From: Micromonospora trifolii
GTDB taxonomy: Bacteria; Actinomycetota; Actinomycetes; Mycobacteriales; Micromonosporaceae
Direction: 5' to 3'
DNA length: 64,000 nt
Assembly: GCF_022229005.1 (NCBI RefSeq)
Contig: NZ_JAKKFD010000024.1
Location: 109,054 to 173,053 of the forward strand
Part shown: in pieces, positions 22,996 through 31,395 of the stretch
Position numbering within the stretch: position 1 is the stretch's first letter
Layout of the letters: every line of letters starts with the position of its first letter
Translations under genes and position numbers: made by a program
The notes under the pieces: model-generated
What the model was told of the DNA's origin: nothing
What the model saw: the letters and a program-made list of their open reading frames with translations, nothing else
Databases searched by the model: none

Positions 22996-23712
22996 TCAGG
23001 CGTCGGCCTGGTCCTCCCGAAGGTTCTTCACCAGGTTCGGGTCGACCGGGACGCCCGGGCCCATCGTGGTGGTCAGGATGACCTTGCGGAGGTACTTGCC
23101 CTTGGACGCGGACGGCTTGGCACGCAGCACCTCGTCGAGCACCGCAGCGTAGTTGTCCACCAGCTGGGTCTCCGTGAAGGACGCCTTGCCGATGATCAGG
23201 TGCAGGTTGGAGTGCTTGTCCACCCGGAAGGTGATCTTGCCGCCCTTGATGTCCTGCACCGCCTTGGTGACGTCCATGGTCACCGTGCCGGTCTTCGGGT
23301 TCGGCATGAGACCGCGCGGGCCCAGGATCCGCGCGATCCGGCCGATCTTGGCCATCTGGTCCGGCGTGGCGATCGCCGCGTCGAAGTCCAGCCAACCACC
23401 CTGGATGCGGGCGACCAGCTCATCGGTGCCCACCTCGTCCGCACCCGCGGCGGCGGCCTCTTCGGCCTTCGCGCCACTGGCGAACACGATCACGCGGGCG
23501 GTCTTACCGGTGCCGTGCGGCAGGTTGACCACGCCACGGACCATCTGGTCCGCCTTGCGGGGGTCGACGCCGAGGCGCATGGCGACCTCGACCGTGGCGT
23601 CGAACTTGACGTTGGTGGTCTCCTTGGCCAGCTTCACGGCCTCGGTGGGGGTGTAGAGCTTCGACCGGTCGATGACATCGGCGGCCTTGCGGTAGCTCTT
23701 GCTGCGCTGCAT
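22996..23712 (-). CDS. rplA: 50S ribosomal protein L1
   Basis: The 238-residue protein has the two-domain L1 pattern: MQRSKSYRKAADVIDRSKLYTP, DATVEVAMRLGVDPRKADQMVRG, PHGTGKTARVIVFA and the second-half RGLMPNPKTGTVT block. L1 forms the mobile L1 stalk that moves deacylated tRNA, and in many bacteria it represses its own rplKA mRNA. It lies 78 bases after rplK. Confidence 0.98.
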   Translation of the reverse strand: MQRSKSYRKAADVIDRSKLYTPTEAVKLAKETTNVKFDATVEVAMRLGVDPRKADQMVRGVVNLPHGTGKTARVIVFASGAKAEEAAAAGADEVGTDELVARIQGGWLDFDAAIATPDQMAKIGRIARILGPRGLMPNPKTGTVTMDVTKAVQDIKGGKITFRVDKHSNLHLIIGKASFTETQLVDNYAAVLDEVLRAKPSASKGKYLRKVILTTTMGPGVPVDPNLVKNLREDQADA

Positions 23713-23790
23713 TGCTGATTACTCCTGTGGTCTCTGGCGGGCCGCTCGGCGCGAGCCCTCCCACGGTCGGGTCGAAGGCCGGGGCCGACG

Positions 23791-24222
23791 TCAGTCGTTG
23801 ACGGTGATGCCCATCGACCGGGCGGTGCCGGCGATGATCTTCTCGGCCTGGGCGATGTCGTTGGCGTTGAGGTCGGCCATCTTCTTCTCGGCGATCTCAC
23901 GCAGCTGGGCGCGGCTGACCGAGCCGACCTTCTCGGACTGCGGAACACCCGAACCCTTCTGCACACCGGCGGCCTTGATCAGCAGCCGGGCAGCGGGCGG
24001 GGTCTTCAGCACGAACGTGAAGGACCGGTCCTCGAACACGCTGATCTCGGCGGGGACGATGTCGCCCCGCTGAGACTCGGTCTGCGCGTTGTAGGACTTG
24101 CAGAACTCCATGATGTTGACGCCGTGCTGGCCGAGCGCGGGGCCGACCGGCGGCGCCGGCGTGGCCTGGCCCGCCGGCAACTGAAGCGTGAACGTCTTGA
24201 CGAGCTTCTTCTTCGGAGGCAT
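23791..24222 (-). CDS. rplK: 50S ribosomal protein L11
   Basis: The start is set at 24222 (MPPKKKLVKTFTLQL), giving the normal 143 residues. The N-terminal domain has the proline-rich thiopeptide-binding region (PAPPVGPALGQHGVNIMEFCK), and the C-terminal domain binds the GTPase-centre rRNA (ADLNANDIAQAEKIIAGTARSMG). L11 is also required for RelA activation. The gene is separated from nusG by a terminator-like hairpin, so rplKA probably has its own promoter in 24223-24372. Confidence 0.98.
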   Translation of the reverse strand: MPPKKKLVKTFTLQLPAGQATPAPPVGPALGQHGVNIMEFCKSYNAQTESQRGDIVPAEISVFEDRSFTFVLKTPPAARLLIKAAGVQKGSGVPQSEKVGSVSRAQLREIAEKKMADLNANDIAQAEKIIAGTARSMGITVND

Positions 24223-24372
24223 GTCACTTCCTGGGGCTTGGAGCTGGGAAAATGCGGCTGTCGCCGCCCTCGGGCGCGCACGGTCAGCGCGGTGCGACAG
24301 CGGCGACATTCAAGAGTAGCGCAGGCCGCAGCCCACTCGTCCGCCGAGGTCGAGCGAGAGCGCGTACGCCGA

Positions 24373-24403
24373 CGTCGGCGGCGGGCCGGGCCCGCCGCCG
24401 ACG
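24373..24403 (-). terminator. Terminator of secE-nusG
   Basis: CGTCGGCGGCGGG and its complement (13 bp) flank a 5-base loop, six bases after the nusG stop. Confidence 0.8.
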
Positions 24404-24408
24404 ACCAA

Positions 24409-25131
24409 TCAGATCTTGGCGACCTGGTTGAAGTTGAGCTCCACCGGAGTCTCGCGACCGAAGATCGACACCAGCACCTTGAGCTTCTGCTGGTCGGCGT
24501 TGATCTCGCTGATCGTGGCCGGCAGTGACGCGAACGCGCCGTCGGTGACGGTGACGGAGTCGCCCACCTCGAAGTCGAGGACCTTGATCTCCGGCTTCGA
24601 CTTCTTCTGCTCGGTCTCGACGGCCGGCGCCAGCCACTTCAGCACCTCGTCGAGCGAGAGCGGAGCGGGCCGGTCCGCCCGGTCGGTCGCGCCGACGAAG
24701 CCGGTGACGCCCGGGGTGTTCCGGACACAGGAGTAGGACTCGGCGGTCAACTCCATCCGGACCAGGATGTAGCCCGGGAAGACCTTGGCCTGGATCTGCG
24801 AACGCTTACCGTTCTTGACCTCGACCTCTTCCCGGGTCGGCACCTCGACCTGGTAGATGAAGTCCTCCATGTCGAGGCTCGTGATCCGGGTCTCGAGGTT
24901 GGTCTTGACCTTGTTCTCGTAGCCGGCGTAGGAGTGCACCACGTACCAGTCGCCCGGCGCGTAGCGCAGCTTCTGCCTCAGCTCCGCGACAGGGTCGTAG
25001 TCCTCGTCCGGTGCGGGCTCGGTCGTTGGGAACTCCGGCTCGCTGGCGGCCTCAACCGACTCGTCACCAGCCGCCGTCGCGACCGTGGACTGCTCGTCCA
25101 CCGGTCCGGCGGTCTCGTCGTACTCAGGCAC
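24409..25131 (-). CDS. nusG: Transcription termination/antitermination protein NusG
   Basis: NusG links RNA polymerase to Rho or the ribosome. The 240 residues start with an acidic extension of about 55 residues (typical of actinobacteria). The NGN domain follows (WYVVHSYAGYENKVKTNLE, FPGYILVRMEL), and then a KOW domain (FEVGDSVTVTDGAFASLPATI) ends in FNQVAKI. It lies 38 bases after secE. Confidence 0.97.
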   Translation of the reverse strand: MPEYDETAGPVDEQSTVATAAGDESVEAASEPEFPTTEPAPDEDYDPVAELRQKLRYAPGDWYVVHSYAGYENKVKTNLETRITSLDMEDFIYQVEVPTREEVEVKNGKRSQIQAKVFPGYILVRMELTAESYSCVRNTPGVTGFVGATDRADRPAPLSLDEVLKWLAPAVETEQKKSKPEIKVLDFEVGDSVTVTDGAFASLPATISEINADQQKLKVLVSIFGRETPVELNFNQVAKI

Positions 25132-25169
25132 GCTCGCTCACTTCCGTCACTATGGCTGGAGGCAGCCGG

Positions 25170-25559
25170 TCAGTCCGAGTTGCCAAAGACAAACAACACG
25201 ACCTTGGCGAAGCCGAAGTCCAGCACACCCACGATCGTCAGCATCACCGCGACGAACGCCACCACCACGGCGGTGTAGGTCAGCAACTCCTTGCGGGTCG
25301 GCCAGATGACCTTACGCAGTTCGGCTACGACCTCGCGGAAGAACCGGGCGATGCGGCCGAAGACGCCCACCCGACCCGTTTCCGACCGCGTGGTCGGTCG
25401 GCTGTCCGCCGACTCCGCCCGGGCACGGGACCGCGTGGCGGTGCCTCCCCGGGAAACCGGCTCGTCCGCGCCGGAGGCGTCGTCGTCGGCCACGTCGTCG
25501 ACGATCTCGTCGTCCAGACGATCGTCGCCGTCGTCGTCGCGCCGCTTGTTGTCGGCCAC
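25170..25559 (-). CDS. secE: Protein translocase subunit SecE
   Basis: The start is a GTG at 25559 with GGAGG six bases before it; the open frame extends further but is not supported. The 129 residues have a disordered acidic/basic N-terminus of about 65 residues. The conserved amphipathic FFREVVAELRKVIWPTRKELL helix follows, then one transmembrane helix (TYTAVVVAFVAVMLTIVGV). SecE stabilises SecY in the membrane. The order tRNA-Trp, secE, nusG is conserved in actinobacteria. Confidence 0.95.
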   Translation of the reverse strand: MADNKRRDDDGDDRLDDEIVDDVADDDASGADEPVSRGGTATRSRARAESADSRPTTRSETGRVGVFGRIARFFREVVAELRKVIWPTRKELLTYTAVVVAFVAVMLTIVGVLDFGFAKVVLFVFGNSD

Positions 25560-25771
25560 TTCGCCCTCCGTCGCGGAATCTGGGGTCGCACGCCGAGCGG
25601 CGTACGCGGCGCTGGTCACGCCGGCCGGACCCAACCGTCCCGCGACGGGCCGCGGCCGGTGGATCACCCGGAGGGCCCGACTGCCTCGGACCACCCCGCC
25701 GATTCCACCACCACGGGCCGGACGCCGCCAAGCTGGCGGCGCGACCCACGGGAACGGTCAGGCCTGAGGCG

Positions 25772-25844
<73 letters not shown>

Positions 25845-25973
25845 ATGTGGCAACACTCGCCCCACGCGGCCACAGACGACCGAGCAGGGGTCACTTGCCC
25901 CACGGCGGACCAGTGTACGGGTAGCCGCCCGACTTTCCCAACCGGTCTCTCCGCCACGCGTGGCGGGCTCGGT

Positions 25974-26366
25974 TCAGCGCGCCGTACGGATGGTTGCCCG
26001 CGCCTGGGACAGCACCTTCTCGCCCAGGCAGGTGGCGGTCACCTCGAGTCGGGTGAGACCGTCCCCGGTCACCTCACGGACCCGCGCGGTAACCTCGATC
26101 TCGGTCCCCTGGTCGTCGTCGGGGACCACCACCGGCCGGGTGAAACGCACGCCGTACTCAACGACCGCGTCCGGCGAGCCGGCCCACTCGGTGACCGCCC
26201 GGCCGACCAAGGCCATGGTGAACATGCCGTGGGCGATCACCCCGGGCAGGCCGACAGTGGTGGCCACCCGGTCGCTCCAGTGGATCGGGTTGAAGTCGCC
26301 CGAGGCGCCGGCGTAGCGGACCAGGTCCGCACGGGTCACCTGAAACGTCTGTGCTGGCAACTCCAT
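25974..26366 (-). CDS. MaoC-type (R)-3-hydroxyacyl dehydratase subunit, HadB-like
   Basis: The ATG at 26364-26366 is chosen because GGGGAGG lies seven bases upstream and it follows the hadA-like stop by one base; an earlier GTG/ATG would overlap that gene. The 130 residues have the hot-dog fold hydratase-2 motif (YAGASGDFNPIHWSD, then GVIAHGMFTMAL) with the catalytic Asp and His. The partner gene next to it supplies the second subunit. In mycobacteria the equivalent hadAB genes at this same locus serve mycolic acid synthesis. Micromonospora makes no mycolates, so another fatty-acyl role is inferred. Confidence 0.88.
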   Translation of the reverse strand: MELPAQTFQVTRADLVRYAGASGDFNPIHWSDRVATTVGLPGVIAHGMFTMALVGRAVTEWAGSPDAVVEYGVRFTRPVVVPDDDQGTEIEVTARVREVTGDGLTRLEVTATCLGEKVLSQARATIRTAR

Positions 26367-26367
26367 C

Positions 26368-26814
26368 TCACGCCTCCCCGCGAATGACATACCTGGCCCA
26401 GACCGCGACCACTGGTTCGCCGCCGACGGTGCTCACGTCGGTGCGCGTGGTCAGGAAGCCGTGCCCACCCCTGGTGCTGACGTCCTCGATGGTGTTGGTG
26501 CAGACCAGCTCGTCGCCGGCGACCACCGGCCGGGTGTACGCGAACCGCTGGTCGCCGTGCACCAGGCGGCTGTAGTCGACACCCAGGGCCGGGTCCTCGA
26601 TGATCTGGCTGCTGGCGGCCATCGTCACGATCACCGGAAAGGTCGGCGGAGCAACCACGTCGGAGTGGCCCAGCGCCCGCGCGGCCTCCGGGTCGTGGTG
26701 GGCCGGGTCGGTGGCGCCGATGGCGCTGGCGAACTCGCGGATCTTTTCTCGGCCCACCTGATAGGGGGCGGTCGGCGGATACGTCCGGCCGACAAAGGAA
26801 GGGTCCAGAGGCAT
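26368..26814 (-). CDS. MaoC-like dehydratase subunit, HadA-like (FAS1-type dehydratase domain)
   Basis: The 148-residue protein begins MPLDPSFVGRTYPPTAPYQVGREKI and has the N-terminal MaoC-like dehydratase fold with IGATDPAHHDPEAARALG, APPTFPVIV and the RFAYTRPVVAGDEL segment. It lacks the catalytic Asp-His pair found in the HadB-like partner, fitting a structural subunit of a heterodimer. Gene order rpmG-hadA-hadB-tRNA-Trp-secE equals that of mycobacteria. Confidence 0.88.
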   Translation of the reverse strand: MPLDPSFVGRTYPPTAPYQVGREKIREFASAIGATDPAHHDPEAARALGHSDVVAPPTFPVIVTMAASSQIIEDPALGVDYSRLVHGDQRFAYTRPVVAGDELVCTNTIEDVSTRGGHGFLTTRTDVSTVGGEPVVAVWARYVIRGEA

Positions 26815-26837
26815 GCCGCGAACCTACACGGAAAGCC

Positions 26838-26900
26838 CAATCGCCGACCTGATCGGTAGGCGGCGGCAGAGCCGCACCAAACCGGTCAGATCGGCGATTG
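26838..26900 (-). repeat. Long inverted repeat between rpmG and the hadA-like gene
   Basis: Twenty-base arms (26838-26857 and 26881-26900) match at 18 positions and flank a 23-base loop that itself contains a small GGCGGC/GCCG stem. It starts 38 bases after the rpmG stop and looks like a terminator or a REP-type element. Confidence 0.65.
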
Positions 26901-26938
26901 AAAAGCTTCGACAGCGGCCGGCTGAGGCCGGCCAGCGG

Positions 26939-27106
26939 TCAGCGGGTCTCGCGGTGGACCGTGTGCCGACCGTCGCGCGAGCAGAACTTCTTCAGCTCGA
27001 TGCGGTCGGGGTCGTTGCGCCGATTCTTGCGCGTGATGTAGTTGCGCTCCTTGCACTCCACACACGCCAAAGTGATCTTCGGCCGGACATCGGTAGCCTT
27101 CGCCAC
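26939..27106 (-). CDS. rpmG: 50S ribosomal protein L33 with an incomplete zinc ribbon
   Basis: This is a 55-residue gene with a GTG start at 27104-27106, reading VAKATDVRPKITLACVECKE and ending HTVHRETR. That is the L33 pattern, with the CVEC pair of the zinc-binding form. In the second half the usual Cys-x-x-Cys reads C-S-R-D (KKFCSRDGRH), so the fourth zinc ligand is replaced by Asp. It is still clearly L33 by the NYITRKNRRNDPDRIELKK core. It lies downstream of tRNA-Met and upstream of hadAB, as in mycobacteria. Confidence 0.95.
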   Translation of the reverse strand: MAKATDVRPKITLACVECKERNYITRKNRRNDPDRIELKKFCSRDGRHTVHRETR

Positions 27107-27240
27107 GGCGGAGTGCCTTCCTCGCTAACGGAAACAACTACGACGCGCCAGCCTAGACGCTGACAGCGCGGACATGCAAAGTGGGCGCCAGAAGCGCCCA
27201 TTTTCTTACGACCACCGGCAACGAGCCCGGAAGACGAGAG

Positions 27241-27313
27241 TAGCGGTGGCCGGACTTGAACCGGCGACACAGCGATTATGAGCCGCTTGCTCTACCATCT
27301 GAGCTACACCGCT
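27241..27313 (-). tRNA. tRNA-Met (CAT, elongator type)
   Basis: The acceptor stem AGCGGTG / CACCGCT, D-arm (TAGCTCAGATGGTAGAGCA), anticodon loop CTCATAA with CAT, and T-arm GGTTCAAGTCC are complete. The paired first acceptor position (A1-T72) is normal for an elongator. Initiator tRNA is excluded because the three G-C pairs of its anticodon stem are absent. CCA is not encoded. Confidence 0.94.
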
Positions 27314-27337
27314 GCGATGGGTCCAGCTGAACCCTCG

Positions 27338-27410
27338 AGCCCCCTTACGGAATCGAACCGTAGACCTTCTCCTTACCATGGAGACGCTCTGCCGACTGAG
27401 CTAAGGGGGC
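27338..27410 (-). tRNA. tRNA-Thr (GGT)
   Basis: The acceptor stem GCCCCCT / AGGGGGC, a 5-bp anticodon stem TCTCC/GGAGA with loop ATGGTAA (anticodon GGT), and T-arm GGTTCGATTCC are all present. CCA is not encoded. It lies 24 bases upstream of tRNA-Met, with which it is probably co-transcribed. Confidence 0.95.
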
Positions 27411-27503
27411 CTGCGCGATCTCCCCGTGGGGCGCGCAGGAGTAAGAGTACACGGCCCGGCTCGACAGGTGAAATCGGATCCCCGGTGATCGTCCGCGCCC
27501 TGC

Positions 27504-30032
27504 TCAGGGCACGACGCGAAGGCGCGGCAGCTCCCCGCTGGAGATCGTCTCCGGGTCCACCTGGGCACCGAACCAGGCGGCCAACCGCTCGTACGGCAGC
27601 GGTCGGCTGAACAGGAAGCCCTGCCCGATCTCGCAGCCGATGTCCTGGAGAAGCTCAAGGGTCAGCTCGCTCTCCACACCCTCGGCCACCACCGCCAACC
27701 CGAACTGCTGGGAGAGGGTCACCACAGCGTTGACGATCGCCAGATCCCCCGGGTCGGTCGCCATGCCCTGCACAAAGGAACGATCCACCTTCACCTCGTG
27801 CACCGGCAGCCGGCGCAGGTGCGCCAGCGAGGAGTCGCCAGTGCCGAAGTCGTCCACCGACAGCCGTACGCCGAGATCCCGCAGCCGTTGCAGGGTGGGG
27901 ATGGGCCGGTCCGTGCCGTCCAGCACACCCGACTCGGTGATCTCCAGGGTGAGACGCTGCGCCGGCACCCCGTACTCGGTCAGCAGCTCCTGCACCCGAT
28001 CCGGGAAGTGCTGGTCGGTGAGCGTCCGTGCGGCCAGGTTCACAGCGATGGGCAACGGCTGGTTGGCCTCGGCCCAGTCCCGGCTGCGGCGCAGCCCCTC
28101 CCGGAGCACCACCTCGGTCAGCCGACTCAACTGGCCGGTGTGCTCGGCCACCGCCACGAAGTCCTCGGGGGCGACAGTGCCGTGCGTCGGATGCTCCCAG
28201 CGGGCCAGGCACTCGACACCGACCAGGCGGCGGTCCCGCAATGTCACCTTGGGCTGGAAGTAGACCTCCAGCTCTCCCTGATCAAGCGCCTGGTGCAGGT
28301 CGCCGGCGAGACCCAGCCGGCGCAGCGACCGAGACTCCAGGCCCGGGTTGAACAACTGCACGCTGCCTGGCACCGACTTGGCCGCCGTCGTGGCCAGGTC
28401 GACCCGCAGCAGCAAGGTGGCCGCATCGCTGCCATGATCCGGGTGTACGGCCACCCCGACGGCAGTGTCCACCACCAGAGTGAGCGCGTCGAAGACCATC
28501 TCGTCGCGGATCTGGTCCCGCAGCTGACTGGCCAGCTCCAACGCCGCGTCCGCGCTCTCCAACCGCAACGTCACCAGGAACTCGTCGCCACTCGCCCGAC
28601 CCACCAGAGCCGACGACGGCGCGCTGGCCCGCAACCGGTTGGCGACCTCGGCCAGGACCTTGTCCCCCGCCGCGTGACCGAGCGACTCGTTGACCTGCCG
28701 CAACCCGTCCACGTCGAAGAGCAGCAGCGCCACCACCTCGCCGGGCGCGCGGATCTTGACCGACTCGTCCAGTGCGCCGGTGATGCGCCGACGATTGGGC
28801 AGCTTGGTCAGCGCGTCGTGGTACGCGTCGTGCCGCAGCCGGTCCACCAGCCGGGAGTTCTCCAACGCCACCGCCGCGTGCGCCGCCACCGTCTCGAACA
28901 ACGGCACGTCGTTGCGGACGAAGTAGTTGCTGTCACCGAGCCGGTTGGCGACCTCGAGCGTACCGATGATCACGTGGCCCGACCGGAGCGGAAGCACGAT
29001 CACGTCCTTGACCCGCTGCGAGGACAACTCGCCGCGCAGGTCGGCGTCGGTGGTCATGCCCCGTCCGACCGCGACGACGCGCCCCTCGTCACGGGCCCGT
29101 TTCCGCAGGACGGCCGGGGTCTTGGCGAGGTCGAGCAGACCCGGATCGTCGTTTCGTGCCGTCAGCAGCACCTCCGGATGCCGGCCCTGCGCCGGCAGCC
29201 ACAGCGTGGCGTACTCCGCCTGCATGAGGGCCCGCACCCGGCCCAGCAGCGCGTCCGCCAAGGTCCCGTCCTGACCGCTCTCGGCCACCGCGCGACTCAG
29301 CTCGTACATGTCGGCGAGGGTGCGATGCTGTCGGAAGAACTGCGCGTACGCGCGGTAGACGATGGCCAACGCGCCGACGAGCGCCGCCAACAACAGCAAC
29401 GACCACCAGGTCACCGCGATGAGAATGAGGACGACCAACCCACTGGCTATGTTGATGGCCGCGGTGAGCAGGGCCGGAGGGCACTTCCGGATGGTCTCCC
29501 AGCCCACCTGCCAACCCTGTAGCAGGGTGTGCACGCCCGCCACGGAGAGGATGCTCACCAGGTTGACCATGCTGGCCGCCACGAACAGGGTCAGCCACGT
29601 CCCCGGGCCGACCCCCCGCACGGGCGGCAGCGCCTGCAGGACCAGGATCGCCAGGGACGAGCCCGCGGCGGCACGAGCGACGTTGAACCAGAACTTCGTC
29701 GCGGCAAAGCGATGCCGGAGGTGCGTGATGACGGCCGCGAGGGTGTAGATCATCACCACGGTGAGCGGCCGGACCAGGTAGAACGCCAGGACCAGCGGAA
29801 TCTCGGTGAGCGTCACCCCGATGGACTGACGCCGTACCGAGAAGTTGAGCACCGGAAGCCCTGCGGCAACCATGGCGACCAGCAGGGCCGCGGCGAGTGG
29901 CCACTCGCCGACGGACTCATCAGCGATCAGGCCGACGACTGTGGAGCAGACGACGGCCAGCAACGCCATTGGCCCGGTGATGAACCAGGCGCGCTCGGTC
30001 GAGCGGGGGCCCGCGCGGCCGTTACCCGCCAT
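27504..30032 (-). CDS. Membrane-bound GGDEF-EAL protein (cyclic di-GMP turnover)
   Basis: The ATG at 30032 is preferred (GAGGGG eight bases upstream) over a GTG 15 bases earlier, giving 842 residues. About seven transmembrane helices fill residues 10-205. A GAF-like sensor follows (about 225-385), then a GGDEF domain whose signature reads ASGDEF, then a full EAL domain (ECLARWEH, NLAARTL, LEITESG, VDDFGTG, VKVDRSF, AEGVE and GQGFLFSRPL). All EAL metal-binding and catalytic residues look present, so phosphodiesterase activity is likely. Cyclase activity is uncertain but possible, since SGDEF forms can be active. A 45-residue membrane peptide is encoded just upstream. Confidence 0.92.
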   Translation of the reverse strand: MAGNGRAGPRSTERAWFITGPMALLAVVCSTVVGLIADESVGEWPLAAALLVAMVAAGLPVLNFSVRRQSIGVTLTEIPLVLAFYLVRPLTVVMIYTLAAVITHLRHRFAATKFWFNVARAAAGSSLAILVLQALPPVRGVGPGTWLTLFVAASMVNLVSILSVAGVHTLLQGWQVGWETIRKCPPALLTAAINIASGLVVLILIAVTWWSLLLLAALVGALAIVYRAYAQFFRQHRTLADMYELSRAVAESGQDGTLADALLGRVRALMQAEYATLWLPAQGRHPEVLLTARNDDPGLLDLAKTPAVLRKRARDEGRVVAVGRGMTTDADLRGELSSQRVKDVIVLPLRSGHVIIGTLEVANRLGDSNYFVRNDVPLFETVAAHAAVALENSRLVDRLRHDAYHDALTKLPNRRRITGALDESVKIRAPGEVVALLLFDVDGLRQVNESLGHAAGDKVLAEVANRLRASAPSSALVGRASGDEFLVTLRLESADAALELASQLRDQIRDEMVFDALTLVVDTAVGVAVHPDHGSDAATLLLRVDLATTAAKSVPGSVQLFNPGLESRSLRRLGLAGDLHQALDQGELEVYFQPKVTLRDRRLVGVECLARWEHPTHGTVAPEDFVAVAEHTGQLSRLTEVVLREGLRRSRDWAEANQPLPIAVNLAARTLTDQHFPDRVQELLTEYGVPAQRLTLEITESGVLDGTDRPIPTLQRLRDLGVRLSVDDFGTGDSSLAHLRRLPVHEVKVDRSFVQGMATDPGDLAIVNAVVTLSQQFGLAVVAEGVESELTLELLQDIGCEIGQGFLFSRPLPYERLAAWFGAQVDPETISSGELPRLRVVP

Positions 30033-30082
30033 GCGACGCCCCCTCACCGCCCCCGCCGGTCACATCATCGAGATCGTGTTTG

Positions 30083-30220
30083 TTATCGAGGTGCTGGCAT
30101 GTTCCAGATGACGTCCGCGGTCTGCATCTGGTCGCCCCACAGGTCACCCACGAAGACAGCCGCGAGGGCGGTAAGCACCAAGAACGAGCCAAGCAGCCGG
30201 CCCAGCGTTCGACCAGACAT
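30083..30220 (-). CDS. Small membrane peptide (45 residues), unknown
   Basis: The ATG at 30218-30220 has AGGAG seven bases upstream. The product starts MSGRTLGRLLGSFLVLTALA, with one hydrophobic helix (about residues 9-27), then a short polar C-terminus with acidic residues. It ends 50 bases before the GGDEF-EAL gene and is probably its operon partner, perhaps a signalling accessory. No family is recognised. The clear ribosome site and single-span topology support it as a real gene. Confidence 0.65.
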   Translation of the reverse strand: MSGRTLGRLLGSFLVLTALAAVFVGDLWGDQMQTADVIWNMPAPR

Positions 30221-30828
30221 TTTTGCTCCTGTCGGGGAAGTGTCGCAGGGATGGTGGAGGTTCCACGATCGTGCCACACGGCCCGTATGCAGAAAAGCGG
30301 TCAGTGGCGGGACCGGTCCGAGCGTTGCCTAGGTCGCGCCCTTCGGACAGCCCGCCGTGCCAGATCAGGGCCCGTTCCATGCCGTCAGGCGTTTCGCTCG
30401 ACGCTTGATACGACCATCAGCACAATTCACCCAGGCTGCTACGCACCCACCGACACGTCTCTGACGATCACTCCCTGTGACCGAACCCGCCGGGTTGAAA
30501 CGCACCAACGGCGGCCAGTCCATCGACCACCATACCTGGTTCCCTCTCGGGCACAAGGGGTCATTCCGAGGCAACGCGGCTCGCCCCGACCCTGGCGCCG
30601 ACCGTCGCCGCGCCTGACGTACGACGAGAAACTCTGACCTTTGGCGGCTCTCACGCATCCGCGCATCCGCGCATCCGCGCATCCGCGCCTGCGATCCGAC
30701 GTCCATTGCCCTGGCATGCGCCCAGCCAACCCGCCAGCGTCGTGTTGCGACGACCGGGACGTGGATTCCGGCTTACCGCAGTGGACGGAACGCGGCCGCA
30801 CCTCGCCGGCCGCGAAGTGGCGCCGCCG
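30221..30828. other. Intergenic region with a (CGCATCCG)4 tandem repeat
   Basis: About 600 bases without a convincing gene. It probably contains the promoter of the 45-residue peptide and GGDEF-EAL genes (near 30230-30300) and, at 30654-30685, four perfect copies of the 8-base unit CGCATCCG. The boundary between chromosome and decayed element sequence probably lies between here and 30830. Confidence 0.6.
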
Positions 30829-31080
30829 TCAGTCTCGGTGAGCTGCGGCGTTGGCTTGCACACACCCTCGCGGAACTCTCGTTGACCTACTACCTGGAGG
30901 GCAGCCGAGAGGGTCAGGAGGAAACCCTCCGGATCATGACCCGCCGCCTGCTCGCAGAGACCATCACGCCCCGCGACCTCACGTCCTGGGCGTATCAGCG
31001 ACACCCTTGAGGATGTCGGCGCATACGTGATCGCCGAGGCGCACCGCCTGATCGGTGAAACCGCTATCGGGAACGGCTGA
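30829..31080 (+). pseudogene. Decayed copy of the 170-residue protein gene at 32016-32528
   Basis: The frame reads ELRRWLAHTLAELSLTYYLE and on through TRRLLAETITPRDLTSWAY, closely matching residues around 60-110 of the protein at 32016. It then hits a stop after QRHP. In another frame EDVGAYVIAEAHRLIGE matches that protein's C-terminus. So the N-terminus is missing, there is an internal deletion and the frame is broken. It lies outside the left att repeat and is evidence of a second, related element. Confidence 0.8.
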
Positions 31081-31220
31081 ACTACACGAGGTCATCCGAG
31101 GGCTGCGCGTCGCTTAGCGGCTCCGAAGGATGCGCATGACGTCCTCGCCCACCTGAACGACCACGGCGTCGGCGCGAAGGTCATCGGCTGGACTCAGCCG
31201 ACCCGGCCGAACAAACGACA

Positions 31221-31319
31221 ACGGCCCCCGATCAGCATCTCTGCTGGTCAGGGGCCGTGTCTGCACCTGGTGGCGGGTAGAGGATTCGAACCTCTGAAGC
31301 TTTCGCGACGGATTTACAG
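31221..31319 (-). repeat. Left attachment site (attL): 3' half of tRNA-Tyr plus its terminator
   Basis: It is identical over 99 bases to 50722-50820. It contains the tRNA-Tyr sequence from the anticodon loop to the CCA end, followed by the terminator hairpin (ACGGCCCC...GGGGCCGT). Weaker similarity continues leftward to about 31181 (matching from 50681) with a few mismatches and small gaps, so the flank outside the perfect repeat is also shared. Confidence 0.92.
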
Positions 31320-31395
31320 GGCGTCCGTGATCTTGTCCCAGTCAGCCGTGCTGAGCTGCTGCTTCTCTCCCCGACCCGGGCTTCAAGGAGCCGGG

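Noticed and set aside
22025..23395. ABC ATPase starting far upstream, inside rplA
   Set aside because: The upstream codons read rplA out of frame. The conserved N-terminus begins at 22915 after the rplA terminator.
30654..30685. (CGCATCCG)4 as a CRISPR-like or regulatory array
   Set aside because: Four contiguous 8-bp units without spacers are a simple microsatellite at a decayed element border.
31271..31319. Second tRNA-Tyr gene at the left end
   Set aside because: Only the 3' half is present, up to the anticodon loop, and the 5' half is replaced by element sequence. It is an attachment-site remnant.
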